This document shows positions 30,979-40,866 of a stretch of 63,365 nt of DNA, piece by piece. How positions within the stretch are numbered: position 1 is the stretch's first letter; each line of letters opens with the position of its first letter. The notes under the pieces are model-generated. The model searched no databases. It saw only the letters and a program-made list of their open reading frames with translations, and was not told the origin of the DNA. The translations under genes and the position numbers were made by a program. Origin of the DNA: Tardiphaga robiniae (GTDB taxonomy: Bacteria > Pseudomonadota > Alphaproteobacteria > Rhizobiales > Xanthobacteraceae). Location of the stretch: the NCBI RefSeq assembly GCF_013359755.1, contig NZ_JABMCJ010000065.1, forward strand, positions 1-63,365, read 5' to 3'.

Positions 30979-33780
30979 ATGGTGAGCCGAGAGATATTCT
31001 TCGGACCGTTCCGCTTCGACGCAGCTACCCGCACACTGTGGGACGGAGGCGTCCCAGTTCGGCTTGGCGCTCGGGCGTTAGCCATTCTGCAAGTCCTTCT
31101 TGAAGCACCTGGCGCAACCGTCAGTCGTAGCGCCTTGATCAGGAGCGCATGGCCAGGCTTGCACGTTGATCAAAGCAATTTGCGGGTCCAAATCTCTGGG
31201 CTGAGAAAAGCTCTGCGTGATTACGGCGCCGCAATTCAAGCTGATCCATCTCGGGGCTACCGTTTCGACGCTCATGTTGTGAAAGAGCCGGTCATCCGTC
31301 CCTCTGAAAACCAGCCCCGGTTCGGTATCCCTGGAATTGTTGTAAAGCCGATCGGTCGCGAGGCGGCAGCGGATGGGATTCATGAGCTTCTAAATAGCCG
31401 ACGACTTGTGACGATCCTTGGATCGGGTGGCATCGGGAAAACAACGATTGCGTTGCAGGTCGCGAACGACCGGGCCGCAAACTACGCCGACGGCGCCTAC
31501 TTTATCGATCTTGGTAGAATATCCTCAATTGATCTTGTCTACACCGCATTGGCGAATGCGATCGGGTTGCGAGTAACGGACTGGCCCGGCATCGAACAAA
31601 TCGTGTTGGCGCTCCGCGACAGGCGGATGCTTCTGATCCTGGACTGTTGTGAGCATGTGCTGGGTCCAGTGGCCAAACTCGTTGACAGCTTCCTCGTTAA
31701 CACGAGCTACGTGGATATTCTTGTTACGACGCGAGAGCCACTGCAGCTTGATGATGAGGCCATTTGGCGACTCGCCCCCCTGACAGTTCCCCCGAAGGCT
31801 GCCGAAACGCATGCGGACGACATCAAGACCTATTCGTCAGTCCAACTATTCTTGAAGTGCCTGCATCAGCGGGCGGCGAAGCTGCATTTTGATGATCGCC
31901 AAGCTGCTGCTGTCGCGGAGATTTGCCGGCGCCTCGATGGGATCCCACTGGCAATTGAAATTGCCGCTTCGATTGCCGCCGTGCTCGGCTTCGTGGAAAC
32001 ACTCCGCAGCCTGAGCGAAAAATCGTCAGTGATCAATGTCGACCGAAGAAGTACTGTTCCCCGTCAACGGTCGTTGTTCTCGACGATTGACTGGAGCTAT
32101 AATCTGCTGTCCGAGGCAGAACAATCCGCTCTGCGACACATCGCTTGCTTTGCTGGGACCTTCTCGCTTGACGCCGGCATCGCCGTGGCAAGCAGCGACC
32201 AACTCTGCGCATCCGCTGCGCGCGACGCCATTATTGGACTGTCTCACCGCTCACTTCTCTCCTCCGACCCGGACTCGATACATGCGGAGTATCGTCTGCT
32301 GGATACGACAAGAGCATACATAGCTCAGTTGGACTTTCCTGCCAGCGACATAGCGCAAAGACGCCACGCGGAATACTTCCTCCAACTGCTCGACGGCATC
32401 GACTGGGACCTTTACGACGAGACATCTGAGAACACGAAAATGCGGGGCTACCTGGACGAGCTCCGGGTGGCTCTTGACTGGGCGTTTTCGTCAGATCCTG
32501 AACTCGGCGTAAAACTTGTTATCGTCGCGGAACGGCTTTGGCTTGCGCTAACCTCGTTGGTTCAAGGAGTCCCTTATCTAACCAAGGCGTTTCATCTCGT
32601 CGATGATAGCTCAGCATTTGATTCCGCCGTGCGGCCTCGCTTGCTGGTGTCACTTGCATCCGCGCAGGTATACCTGGCGGGATTCGAGGGAGCGAGCTTG
32701 TATGAGCGTGCCTGGCACGCGGCGCAAGCCGCAGGAGATGATTTCCTGGAGCTGCGGGCTCTCTACGGTATCATTCAGAATATGCTTCTCACTCGCCGCC
32801 AGGCGACGCGTCATCTCGACGCATTTGCCAAGGCAGCGGAGCGATCCAATGCCCCTGATGTGCACTATCTTCTTCAACGAATAACCGCATTCAACGATTT
32901 TGAAACCTCTGCCATACGATCGGCCCATGAGAGGTTCGAGATGTTCCTGCAGGACTGCCCGTCGATTTCCAGAAGCGCCTACTTGTATTTCGGAGGAATC
33001 GACTCGTTCATCTCCTGCAAGATCGGGTTGGCGCTTGCCAAACACTACATGGGGTACTGCGAACAGGCATTGTCGCTTGCGAACACAGCGGTTGATGAGG
33101 CCGAGGCAAAAGGACATCTGACAACCACCTATTTCGTTCTTGCCCAGGGTGCAACATGGGTCAACATATCCTCGGGGGAATTTCACCGTGCACGCAGCTG
33201 CTTGCAAAAATTGGAGGAAGTATCGCGGCACTACCGACCCTGGCATGCGGTTGCCGAGGCATTTCGAGCACTTCTTCTCAGATATGCTGATGGAGATGCT
33301 GGATCCTCCGAACGCATCCTGACTTCGTGTTTGGAGGATGAGTTCATAATTAAAACAGGTTCTCTTCATCCGATTTTGTGGGTCGAACTGGCCGATGCAC
33401 GACGAATTGTTGGTGATCTGGACGGTGCAGAATCTGCACTCTTGAAGGCGATGAGCCAGTGCCTGGGCCCGTCCGATGTTCGTCTCATCGGTAAACACCA
33501 CCCAATCCTCGCCAAGGTGCTCATTGCTCGTAACCGGCCCGGGAACGTCGATACGGCACGCGAACTATTCAGACAAGCAATCGAGCTAAGCAAGCTGCAC
33601 GATTTCTATCTCTATGAGTGCGAAGCTGCTGTCGGCCTCGCCGAGCTTGAGCTAAACGTGGGGAGACCGTGGGCGGCGCGCAATGCACTTGTCGATGTCC
33701 TGTCCAATTTACAGGACAGATCACGCGTACCGTTTCTCTCTCGCGCTCAAACTATCCTCGCCGGGATCAACATATCCTGA
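30979..33780 (+). CDS. Winged-helix regulator with STAND-type ATPase and helical repeats
   Basis: 933 residues. Residues 1-100 form an OmpR-type winged helix (IFFGPFRFDAATRTLWDGGV; LRVQISGLRKALRDYGAAIQ). A STAND/NB-ARC-like ATPase follows, with the P-loop TILGSGGIGKTTIALQVAND (about 150), Walker B LLILDCCEHVLG and the later GIPLAIEIAAS helix. Residues about 480-933 look like TPR-type repeats. Such proteins (AfsR/MalT-like layout) bind DNA and are switched by nucleotide and ligand. A start at ATG 30979 fits. A shorter relative is encoded convergently at 33952-35373. The target is unknown. Confidence 0.88.
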   Translation: MVSREIFFGPFRFDAATRTLWDGGVPVRLGARALAILQVLLEAPGATVSRSALIRSAWPGLHVDQSNLRVQISGLRKALRDYGAAIQADPSRGYRFDAHVVKEPVIRPSENQPRFGIPGIVVKPIGREAAADGIHELLNSRRLVTILGSGGIGKTTIALQVANDRAANYADGAYFIDLGRISSIDLVYTALANAIGLRVTDWPGIEQIVLALRDRRMLLILDCCEHVLGPVAKLVDSFLVNTSYVDILVTTREPLQLDDEAIWRLAPLTVPPKAAETHADDIKTYSSVQLFLKCLHQRAAKLHFDDRQAAAVAEICRRLDGIPLAIEIAASIAAVLGFVETLRSLSEKSSVINVDRRSTVPRQRSLFSTIDWSYNLLSEAEQSALRHIACFAGTFSLDAGIAVASSDQLCASAARDAIIGLSHRSLLSSDPDSIHAEYRLLDTTRAYIAQLDFPASDIAQRRHAEYFLQLLDGIDWDLYDETSENTKMRGYLDELRVALDWAFSSDPELGVKLVIVAERLWLALTSLVQGVPYLTKAFHLVDDSSAFDSAVRPRLLVSLASAQVYLAGFEGASLYERAWHAAQAAGDDFLELRALYGIIQNMLLTRRQATRHLDAFAKAAERSNAPDVHYLLQRITAFNDFETSAIRSAHERFEMFLQDCPSISRSAYLYFGGIDSFISCKIGLALAKHYMGYCEQALSLANTAVDEAEAKGHLTTTYFVLAQGATWVNISSGEFHRARSCLQKLEEVSRHYRPWHAVAEAFRALLLRYADGDAGSSERILTSCLEDEFIIKTGSLHPILWVELADARRIVGDLDGAESALLKAMSQCLGPSDVRLIGKHHPILAKVLIARNRPGNVDTARELFRQAIELSKLHDFYLYECEAAVGLAELELNVGRPWAARNALVDVLSNLQDRSRVPFLSRAQTILAGINIS

Positions 33781-33951
33781 CGCTTGCGAACTGCGATCAC
33801 TCAGCGAGACAGGCGTTCAGGAATTTTGAGGTTGTTCTTCAGCTATCGGCCGGCGATAGCGTCATTACCGAGAGCTGACATCTCTGCTTGATGTATGTTC
33901 ATGCGGAAGCAGGTCATGCGAGGCCAATGACGCTTGGCGAAGTATCCACGG

Positions 33952-35373
33952 TTAGCTCCGTGAATTCTCAAGAAACCGGAAAAGGCGGTACTCTGGGGGA
34001 CTGATCTCATGATTTACGATCAAGAAGGACTTATTGGCGAGCGCGATAACCGCCTCGCGAACGATGGATGCGTCCGTGATGTCATCAGCGGCGACCGCAA
34101 CCGCATCATCGAGGGTGAAAGCACCAGTAAAAAATGTCAAATGACGTAGTACCGCTCGTTCGTTGACTGGAAGAAGATTGCTGCTCCAGTGGAGGGTTGA
34201 GAACAGAGAATGCTGCATAGGGTTGGCGGCTTGGCGATCGGACTCCAAAACGGACGAGCGTTGATCCAGATTGCGGAGGATTTCACCAATGTCGAGGGGG
34301 CCGACCATCGAGGCCGCCATTTCGATGGCTAGTGGAATTCCGTCCAGACGTCGGCAGACCTCGACGACGGTCGGTGCGGTGTCGTCGTTGAACCTAAAGT
34401 CGCCAGAAACTTCGGTCGCGATCCTTATGAAGAGCTGAACTGCAGAATAGCGTGCGGCATTCACCGCGGTATTACTCGGAGAGGGCGGCGGCACGTCGAG
34501 CGGTTCGAGCTGCCAGACGAATTCAGCTCCAACTCTTAAGGTCTCTCGGGACGTTGCGAGGATCCAGACTTCATTGGAGAAGCTCAGAATCTGCTCGACC
34601 AGTAACGCTACCGTATCGGTAAGGTGTTCGCAGGAGTCAATGACCAGTAGAAGGCGTTTGCCCCGCAGTGCCACCTTTATCTGCTCAAGAGCAGGCGCCC
34701 CCCCGACGGTGAGGTCGAGTGAGCGCGCCAGGGCCTCGCAAATCTGATCGTCGCGCGCAATTCTGTTAAGATCGACAAAGCAGGTTTCATCCGCAAATGT
34801 ATCGGCTAGTTGATGTGCGATTGCGAGCGCGACTGTTGTCTTCCCGATGCCGCCGGGACCAAGGATCGTTACCAGGCGGCTTTCTTTGAGAAGGCTGACT
34901 ATATCCGCAACCACGCCGTCACGACCAATAGGCTCGGTAAGATGTCTTGGCGCCAAGAAGCACCGCCGCTGGGTGCTGCGATACGAATCATTCGGCACCG
35001 TTTCTCCGAGAAAGCGATAGCCCAGCGAGGATTCGGTCCTGATCAATCCCTCGCAGCGGTGAAGTGCTTTTCGCAAAGTGGAAATTTGTACTTTAAGATT
35101 TGCATCGTCTACATGGCCATCAGGCCATACCCTCTCTAGGAGTTCACGTTTCCCTACAAGACGTCCGGGGGTCTCGGTGAGCACGCTCAGAATTGCCTGC
35201 GCCCGGGCCCCAACTCGTAATAAGATATCCCCTTGCCACAACATTCGCCGATCTCGATCGAACCGATATGGTCCGAAAAAAATCTCTGCGTCGGGTCTAT
35301 GCCCAAGAGGCTGGTCGGTGTTTTTACCACTCGTTGAGCTCGTTGGAGCGATTGATCGAGACGCCACCTTCAC
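33952..35373 (-). CDS. Winged-helix/ATPase regulator without repeat domain (short paralog)
   Basis: 473 residues; start GTG 35373. Same layout as the N-terminal half of the 933-residue protein: winged helix (IFFGPYRFDRDRRMLWQGDI; LKVQISTLRKALHRCEGLIR), P-loop TILGPGGIGKTTVALAIAHQ, Walker B LLLVIDSCEHL, GIPLAIEMAASMVG. It stops right after EYRLFRFLENSRS, where the long protein continues (EYRLLDTTRAYIA) into its repeats. About 170 bases of unrelated DNA follow. It is either a natural short form or a C-terminal truncation. It faces the long gene tail to tail. Confidence 0.85.
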   Translation of the reverse strand: MKVASRSIAPTSSTSGKNTDQPLGHRPDAEIFFGPYRFDRDRRMLWQGDILLRVGARAQAILSVLTETPGRLVGKRELLERVWPDGHVDDANLKVQISTLRKALHRCEGLIRTESSLGYRFLGETVPNDSYRSTQRRCFLAPRHLTEPIGRDGVVADIVSLLKESRLVTILGPGGIGKTTVALAIAHQLADTFADETCFVDLNRIARDDQICEALARSLDLTVGGAPALEQIKVALRGKRLLLVIDSCEHLTDTVALLVEQILSFSNEVWILATSRETLRVGAEFVWQLEPLDVPPPSPSNTAVNAARYSAVQLFIRIATEVSGDFRFNDDTAPTVVEVCRRLDGIPLAIEMAASMVGPLDIGEILRNLDQRSSVLESDRQAANPMQHSLFSTLHWSSNLLPVNERAVLRHLTFFTGAFTLDDAVAVAADDITDASIVREAVIALANKSFLIVNHEISPPEYRLFRFLENSRS

Positions 35374-35652
35374 CGGGGTAACCCGGTTTGCATCAGAGGC
35401 GAAGCGCAGAAGGGGGCGCTCTGTAGATTTGCCTTATCAGCCAGTGCCTCTGAATGACGACATCGCATAGTTCGACCAATCCGTGAGCGAAAATTGGCAA
35501 GAGCTATTCGAACAAGACTTTAACCAGGAGTCTACACGCAGAAGGGCTAAAGTGCACGGGGCCCACTACAGCGGACATTTCGCCGCAGCACAGGCCTCGC
35601 GTGGAATTTCACGCGGGCGGTGAGCGGCGGTTGGCTGTCTCCAGGCTGCGGA

Positions 35653-36099
35653 TTATTTCTCGACGATTTCGGCTATTTTTTGGGCGATACTGTGGATCGC
35701 CATGCGCATCACCTCGACGCCACCTTCGGCAAGCTCTGGAAGCTTGGCGAACCACTCCTGCACATAGGGCATGGCGTTATGTGCGTCGAAATCGGCTTGA
35801 CTGGCAAAAATCTCGTAGAAGATGAAATGCCCCGGTTTGGCGCGATCTTCCTGGAGAAAGTAAACTAGGTTTTTGGGATCGGCGCGAACCAGGTCGATGA
35901 GAGGCAAGGTAGCTGCCCGGAGAGCATCTTCCTTTCCAGGCTTGGCTCGCACCTGGGCGACTACTGAATAGGCACCTTCGCGAATATCCTGATAACGCAT
36001 ATGCGGGGCCTGCTGAGCGACTGCCGCCGACGCCGGAAGGGACAGCGAGAGGGCCAACAGCGCCGTGGCGAGCAAATTGCGACGGATAGTTTGCATCAT
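35653..36099 (-). CDS. Exported antibiotic-biosynthesis-monooxygenase-domain protein
   Basis: 148 residues; ATG 36099 (or 36096) behind GAAGG. A signal peptide (RRNLLATALLALSLSLPASA, cleavage after VAQ) is followed by an ABM fold: YSVVAQVRAKPGKEDALRAA, VYFLQEDRAKPGHFIFYEIF and DAHNAMPYVQEWFAKLPEL. ABM proteins are small alpha/beta dimers with quinol-oxidase or haem-degrading members, but many have no known substrate. Export of an ABM protein is less usual. First-neighbour VOC and aldo/keto reductase genes share the strand. Confidence 0.85.
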   Translation of the reverse strand: MMQTIRRNLLATALLALSLSLPASAAVAQQAPHMRYQDIREGAYSVVAQVRAKPGKEDALRAATLPLIDLVRADPKNLVYFLQEDRAKPGHFIFYEIFASQADFDAHNAMPYVQEWFAKLPELAEGGVEVMRMAIHSIAQKIAEIVEK

Positions 36100-36173
36100 G
36101 GGCGCCTTCACATCGTTGTCACGAACATCTGGCCGGTGCGACAGGCGGCCGTTCGTCCGCCGCATCTTGTCCA

Positions 36174-37028
36174 TCAGCGTGTGATAGTCTGCTGCCGTTT
36201 CGCCAAGGCTTCGGCAAAACGTTGCTTGACGGGCCCCAGTGCTTTTACGAATTCGAGCTGCTCGCCCTCCGGACCCTTGCAATAGATCAGTTCCCAGCCA
36301 TCTGACGGGGCCTGGGTCACCCGGTTCGTGTTGGCGCTGCGGGGAGCTGCCTTGCGGTCCGCTTCGGTCATGACCCGAACAGTGCGGTTCGCTCTCACTT
36401 GCGTCATGCCGCGGCGCGCGGATTCTGCCTCGAGGTCGGCGATGAACTTGTTGAAGTCGACATCGTCGCGAACATAGAAACAGATGTGCATCATACGCGG
36501 AAAAGCGGGGCTCATGTGCTGCACCGGCTCAGCAAAGCTCCTGGAGCTGCCCATGGGCTGATCCGCGTCTCGATACTGGAGCAACTCGATCACCACATTG
36601 TCGAACTGGATGAAGCGAACATCGAGCCGCTGCGCTCCACCGCGCAGGTCGGGAACACCGATTGTCCGAGGATTGACCCCGCGTGCGTTCGCCTCGATTT
36701 CCTGGTCGGCCAGCAGCGTGTTCTGCACCCCATCGCCTTGGAAGTCGCCGTGGCGGAAAACTTCGGTGCCGCCCAGTACCTCGGTGTAGAACTGATAAGC
36801 CCGCTCCATATTCTGGACGGTCAGCCCGAAATGCTGAACGCCCTGGAGCCGCGCGCCGAGCGGTGCCTCGTTGCGCTCGGCCGCCGACATTCCGCCGGTG
36901 TCCGGTGCAGCGGCCGGTGCGGCTGTCGGTGTGCCGCCGATCCCCAGGCCTGCGATCATGGCTACGCCGGCTGTTCGAAGCGCGGCCCGGCGGCCTATTT
37001 CAGGGGCGTCCTGTGGTTCATCTGTCAT
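36174..37028 (-). CDS. VOC-family (glyoxalase/dioxygenase-like) protein with Tat-like signal
   Basis: 284 residues; ATG 37028 behind AAGGAGACGG. The N-terminus has RRAALRTAGVAMIAGLGIGG, a twin-arginine-type signal. The VOC domain (about 60-260) starts LQGVQHFGLTVQNMERAYQF and has the metal-ligand-type His there, MMHICFYVRDDVDFNKF and ELIYCKGPEGEQLEFVKAL (Glu at the usual third site). The substrate is unknown; VOC enzymes handle aldehydes, quinones and catechols. It is preceded by an aldo/keto reductase and followed by an ABM protein on the same strand. Confidence 0.82.
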   Translation of the reverse strand: MTDEPQDAPEIGRRAALRTAGVAMIAGLGIGGTPTAAPAAAPDTGGMSAAERNEAPLGARLQGVQHFGLTVQNMERAYQFYTEVLGGTEVFRHGDFQGDGVQNTLLADQEIEANARGVNPRTIGVPDLRGGAQRLDVRFIQFDNVVIELLQYRDADQPMGSSRSFAEPVQHMSPAFPRMMHICFYVRDDVDFNKFIADLEAESARRGMTQVRANRTVRVMTEADRKAAPRSANTNRVTQAPSDGWELIYCKGPEGEQLEFVKALGPVKQRFAEALAKRQQTITR

Positions 37029-37122
37029 TTCCGTCTCCTTGGTCGTTCGGTTGAATTTGCCTGCACCATCCCGCGTTGGAGCGACGCCCGATTGGAATGA
37101 ACTTGCTGGGATCCCGGGCAGC

Positions 37123-38136
37123 TCAATCGACTCCGATAAGAGGGGCTGCGGGACTGACGAGGCCCGCCGAACGGAGTTCGCGCCAGAAATCGGCGGGTAT
37201 GGATTCCTCGAGCGCGGCGCTATCCTCGGCGATGCGGCTCGGACGGCTCGCACCCGGAATGACGGCCGCAACTACCGGATTTGCGAGCGCAAACTGCAGG
37301 CCTGCAGCCTTCATGCTGACGCCATAGCGGTCGGCAATCGTCTTGATCCGCGTCACCTTGTCGATGATCTCCGGAGGCGCCGGTGCATACTCGAAGTTCG
37401 GACCGCCGACGAGCGCTCCCGAGCTGTAGGGGCCGCCGACAACGATGGCGAGCTCATGCTCGGCGACCATGGGTATCACCCGCTGGAGCGCGCGGGCATG
37501 GTCGAGAAGTGTGTAACGGCCCGCGAGCAGGAATCCGTCGGGGCGCGGGTCGTCGAGCGCAAGCAGGAGTTCTATCGGTTCGACCCGGTTGACGCCAAGT
37601 CCCCAAGCCTTGATCACGCCCTGATCGCGTAGCTGGTCAAGCGCCTTGAACGCACCCTTGCGCGCACTTTCGAACACCGCCAGCCACTCGTCGCCATAAA
37701 AATCCTGCGCCACGTCGTGCACGAAAGCGATATCGATGCGGTCGGTGTTCAGCCGCCTCAGGCTGTCCTCGATAGAGCGCAACGTCGCATCTTTCGAATA
37801 GTCGTTGACGATCTTGTTCGGGCGCCCATGTTTGAACACGTTGCCTTTCTCGCCGAGGTCACGGGCATCGACATCCTCGGTCTCATCCAGGATCACGCGT
37901 CCGACCTTGGTACTGATAACATAATCGTCACGCAGCCTGCCGGCGAGGGCGGCGCCCATACGGATCTCCGCGAGCCCCGCGCCGTAAAACGGTGCGTTAT
38001 CGAAGTATCGGATGCCGTCGTCCCACGCTGCATTCACCGTCGCGAGTGCTTCCTGCTCCGGGATGTCGCGAAACATGTTGCCGAGTGGCGCCGCACCGAA
38101 ACCCAGCTTGCCGGGCAGTACATCCTTGAGTGTCAT
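37123..38136 (-). CDS. Aldo/keto reductase
   Basis: 337 residues; ATG 38136 with GAGGA upstream. Typical motifs of the family: GFGAAPLGNMFRDIPEQEAL, GIRYFDNAPFYGAGLAEIRM (catalytic Asp and Tyr), VISTKVGR (Lys), DIAFVHDVAQDF (His) and, near the end, AAVIPGASRPSRI for NADP binding. The sequence is of the D-threo-aldose 1-dehydrogenase/L-fucose dehydrogenase-like group. It reduces or oxidises a sugar or aldehyde. The VOC and ABM genes follow on the same strand. Confidence 0.9.
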   Translation of the reverse strand: MTLKDVLPGKLGFGAAPLGNMFRDIPEQEALATVNAAWDDGIRYFDNAPFYGAGLAEIRMGAALAGRLRDDYVISTKVGRVILDETEDVDARDLGEKGNVFKHGRPNKIVNDYSKDATLRSIEDSLRRLNTDRIDIAFVHDVAQDFYGDEWLAVFESARKGAFKALDQLRDQGVIKAWGLGVNRVEPIELLLALDDPRPDGFLLAGRYTLLDHARALQRVIPMVAEHELAIVVGGPYSSGALVGGPNFEYAPAPPEIIDKVTRIKTIADRYGVSMKAAGLQFALANPVVAAVIPGASRPSRIAEDSAALEESIPADFWRELRSAGLVSPAAPLIGVD

Positions 38137-38231
38137 ATGGCATGTCCTCTGTTTCGGGCAGACCAAGCCATCCGTCGAGAGATAATCGTGAGAACATCGA
38201 CCTCGGCCATCGACGCCCGGCCGCGTCAACT

Positions 38232-38993
38232 TCAGTCAGAAGCGGATGTGTCCGCGCTCTTTATGAACGCTGCGACCTCGCGCGGATGCGACAGCATCAC
38301 CGCGTGGCTGCTTTTCAGCTCAGCCACTTTCGCGCCCGACCGTCGGGCCATATTTCGTTGCGCGGTCGGGGGGATCATATGATCCTCACTTGTCACCATG
38401 TAGTAAGTCGGCTTCGCCTTCCAGGCCACACGACCGACTTTGGTCTGCACCGCCTGCAATCCCCACGGCAGTTGCGCGGCACTCATGAAGCGGGTTGTGG
38501 CGGTATCAACATCGGCCGCGAATGACGAAGGGAATTTATCGGCTTCGACGAAGAGATAGTTCCCCTCAGCGACGAGCGGAGCCTTGTGCTCGCCGGCTGG
38601 CACAGGCGCTTCTGCAAGTGTACTCACCGACTCCCCAGCCTCGGGAACAAATGCCGCGAGATAGACGAGGCTGCGGACCTTTGGATTATCGCCTGCTTCC
38701 GTGATGACCATTCCTCCATAGGAGTGCCCGACGAGAACAACCGGGTGTCGGGCCTTGGCGATCACACGCTCGGTTTCGGCGACATCGTCGCGAAGCGAGA
38801 TCGTTGGCTGCTGGACGACGAGTACCTCATAGCCGGCACTCGAAAGTATGTCGTAGGTGCTCTTCCAGCCCGACCCATCGACGAAGGCGCCATGGACAAG
38901 GACAATGGAAACGGTTCTCTCGGCCGAGGCCGCAGGGACGGCTTGAGCGGCGACGATCGATATCGCGGCAAGCGCGGAGATAATCGGCTTCAT
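38232..38993 (-). CDS. Exported alpha/beta hydrolase
   Basis: 253 residues from ATG 38993 (GTG 39005 is closer to GAGGAG). A signal peptide (MKPIISALAAISIVAAQAVP, cleavage after ASA) is followed by IVLVHGAFVDGSGWKSTYDI (oxyanion region), the nucleophile elbow VVLVGHSYGGMVITEAGDN and a C-terminal His in KSSHAVMLSHP. The layout is that of small esterases/haloalkane-dehalogenase-like proteins. A cytosolic paralog without signal peptide lies at 43851-44540 (GHSWGGAVITEAGNHP), at the other end of the molybdo-oxidoreductase cluster. Confidence 0.88.
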   Translation of the reverse strand: MKPIISALAAISIVAAQAVPAASAERTVSIVLVHGAFVDGSGWKSTYDILSSAGYEVLVVQQPTISLRDDVAETERVIAKARHPVVLVGHSYGGMVITEAGDNPKVRSLVYLAAFVPEAGESVSTLAEAPVPAGEHKAPLVAEGNYLFVEADKFPSSFAADVDTATTRFMSAAQLPWGLQAVQTKVGRVAWKAKPTYYMVTSEDHMIPPTAQRNMARRSGAKVAELKSSHAVMLSHPREVAAFIKSADTSASD

Positions 38994-39141
38994 AATAGGC
39001 TCCACTCCTCGATGGGCGGCAATTTCTGTTCGATGAGCGCCATCACTAGATCACGCGTGCATTCCGGTATTTCCGATTCCTGCGCGATGAGGGTCGAATC
39101 CTGCTCATCCCGGGCGAGGTCCCCCTGATTGCGATGCGCAA

Positions 39142-39294
39142 TCAGGCCGCGTGATTAAGCTCTTGCTTTGCCTGGCTTTTACTTCTTTTAACCGCTCCAT
39201 CTCTCGACTTGGCAGTAAGCTTATCCAACAACTTCGGATGGATCGGCACAGCGCTCCGGTGCGGCGCGTTGTGAGATTTTTCCGTGGCCGACAG
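39142..39294 (-). CDS. Possible small basic protein, about 50 residues, start unclear
   Basis: A minus-strand frame ending at 39142 reads TEKSHNAPHRSAVPIHPKLL then DKLTAKSRDGAVKRSKSQAK and QELNHAA, a convincing basic protein tail. The frame opens after a stop at about 39300 with only CTG (39294) as start; an ATG (MNT) one base out of frame just upstream suggests a possible single-base frame change. Could be a real small gene with an odd start or a damaged one. Confidence 0.3.
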   Translation of the reverse strand: MSATEKSHNAPHRSAVPIHPKLLDKLTAKSRDGAVKRSKSQAKQELNHAA

Positions 39295-39384
39295 TGTTCA
39301 TGATTCCAGTCGCACACGGGGACGGGGAATCAGCGCTCGCTTGCGATATGGGGCAGGGACTCGCTGCAGCTAAGGGGAGTCACA

Positions 39385-40356
39385 ATGACGCTCGTCACGC
39401 ATGGAGATCAAAAATATAAGAACAGCGAGAAGCTCGCGGAGACCGCCGATTGGCCTGCACTGAGCATCGAACATCGAAGGTTCGAGGCGGGGCGGCAGGA
39501 TACGCCCGTTCCGATTTGCACGGAGATCATGATGCTGCTGTCAGGCGGCGGAATGGTCTATCGGGCCGGCAACGGCGAAGTTCAGAAGAGCCTTGCCCGG
39601 CCGGGAATGAGCTATCTCGTACCCGCGGGAACGCAGGAGAGTCATCTCGAGCTTTGGGACCGGATGGAATGTCTTCACGTCTATCTCCCTCCGACGCTGC
39701 TGGACCAAAGTACCCTCGCAGGTTTTGATGTCGATCCCGCAGAGGTGCAGATCGCCTATGCCCACGGTCTGGCGGACCAGGTGCTCTTCCACATCTGCTC
39801 GCCGCTTCGTGACCTGCTTCATCGTCCTCGCCAACCGACTGACGCGTTGTTCGTGGAGGGCATTCAGATAGCGCTCGCAGCGCATCTTCTTGGACACTAT
39901 ACGATTGACCGCTGGCATCCGCCCGAAAAGTCACCGTCGCTCGATCCGCGAAGGCTCCAGCGCGTGTTGGGCTATATCTACGCTTCCCTTAATCGCGAGA
40001 TCAGGCTCGAGGAACTCGCGGCCCAGGCCTGCCTCAGCCCGTTTCATTTCTCCCGCCTTTTTCGCGAAGCAACCGGATTGTCACCGCACCGCTATGTGAT
40101 CGATCGCCGCGTCCAGGCCGCACGGCAAGAACTGGCGCGCAGAAATCTATCCCTGGCGGAAATTGCCCTGGAATTCGGCTTCGGCTCTCAAGCCAATTTT
40201 ACGCGGGTGTTTCGAAAGGCCACGAGACTCACCCCAGGGCAGTATCGCGAGTTGTGCTGTGGCCAGATCGACGTGAAAGCTGATCGCGACGCTGAGGATT
40301 CCGCAGGGATTGCACATGATCCCGCAGGATTCGGAAATACTGCTCAGCTCCTGTGA
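39385..40356 (+). CDS. AraC-family regulator of the molybdo-oxidoreductase operon
   Basis: 323 residues; ATG 39385 behind AGGGGAG. The N-terminal half is a cupin-like sensor ([20 protein letters not shown]). The C-terminal half is a double helix-turn-helix: [36 protein letters not shown] and [20 protein letters not shown] followed by [14 protein letters not shown]. The gene ends 44 bases ahead of the 2Fe-2S subunit gene on the same strand. It is probably the local regulator, perhaps also read into the operon. The ligand is unknown. Confidence 0.9.
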   Translation: MTLVTHGDQKYKNSEKLAETADWPALSIEHRRFEAGRQDTPVPICTEIMMLLSGGGMVYRAGNGEVQKSLARPGMSYLVPAGTQESHLELWDRMECLHVYLPPTLLDQSTLAGFDVDPAEVQIAYAHGLADQVLFHICSPLRDLLHRPRQPTDALFVEGIQIALAAHLLGHYTIDRWHPPEKSPSLDPRRLQRVLGYIYASLNREIRLEELAAQACLSPFHFSRLFREATGLSPHRYVIDRRVQAARQELARRNLSLAEIALEFGFGSQANFTRVFRKATRLTPGQYRELCCGQIDVKADRDAEDSAGIAHDPAGFGNTAQLL

Positions 40357-40400
40357 GTCAGTGCTGTTGCACCAGTCAAACCCGCCAGGAACATATCGAT

Positions 40401-40865
40401 ATGATCGAACTCACGGTCAACGGGATCAAGCGGCAGGTCGACGTCGTTCCCGAGATGCCTTTGCTTTGGGTATTGCGCGACGAGCTCGGCATCACAAGTC
40501 CCAAATACGGCTGCGGGGTCGCTCAATGTGGCGCCTGCACCGTCCAGATCAACGGAAGGGCTGTCCGATCCTGTCAGTCACATATAGGCGAGGTCGCGGG
40601 TAAGTCGGTCGTCACGATCGAAGGGGTGGACAACAGGAATGACCATCCGGTCCTGCAGGCCTGGATCGAACATCAGGTCCCGCAATGCGGCTACTGCCAG
40701 ACCGGTCAGATCATGCAGGCTATCTCGCTTCTCGAATCGATCCCCCGGCCGACAGACGAGGAGATCAACGAAGTCATGTCCGGCAATCTTTGCCGTTGCG
40801 GGACTTATCCGCGCATTCGCGCCGCGATCCATACGGCTGCTGCAAAAAAGATGACGGGGAAGTGA
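40401..40865 (+). CDS. 2Fe-2S subunit of isoquinoline-1-oxidoreductase-type enzyme
   Basis: 154 residues; ATG 40401 behind AGGAACATATCGAT. The N-terminal ferredoxin domain has the Cys cluster [19 protein letters not shown] plus VRSC for the first 2Fe-2S centre. The helical C-terminal domain has [11 protein letters not shown] and [12 protein letters not shown] for the second. It passes electrons from the molybdenum subunit encoded next (gap one base) to the cytochrome. The family (IorA-like) includes isoquinoline and aldehyde oxidoreductases. It has no signal of its own, so it would be co-exported with the Tat-bearing large subunit. Confidence 0.93.
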   Translation: MIELTVNGIKRQVDVVPEMPLLWVLRDELGITSPKYGCGVAQCGACTVQINGRAVRSCQSHIGEVAGKSVVTIEGVDNRNDHPVLQAWIEHQVPQCGYCQTGQIMQAISLLESIPRPTDEEINEVMSGNLCRCGTYPRIRAAIHTAAAKKMTGK

Positions 40866-40866
40866 G

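Noticed and set aside
35480-35500. Possible fourth inverted copy of the 23-bp operator (TCTTGCCAATTTTCGC on the minus strand)
   Set aside because: Only the first half matches; the second half (CGCGCYAATSG) is lost, so it is not counted.
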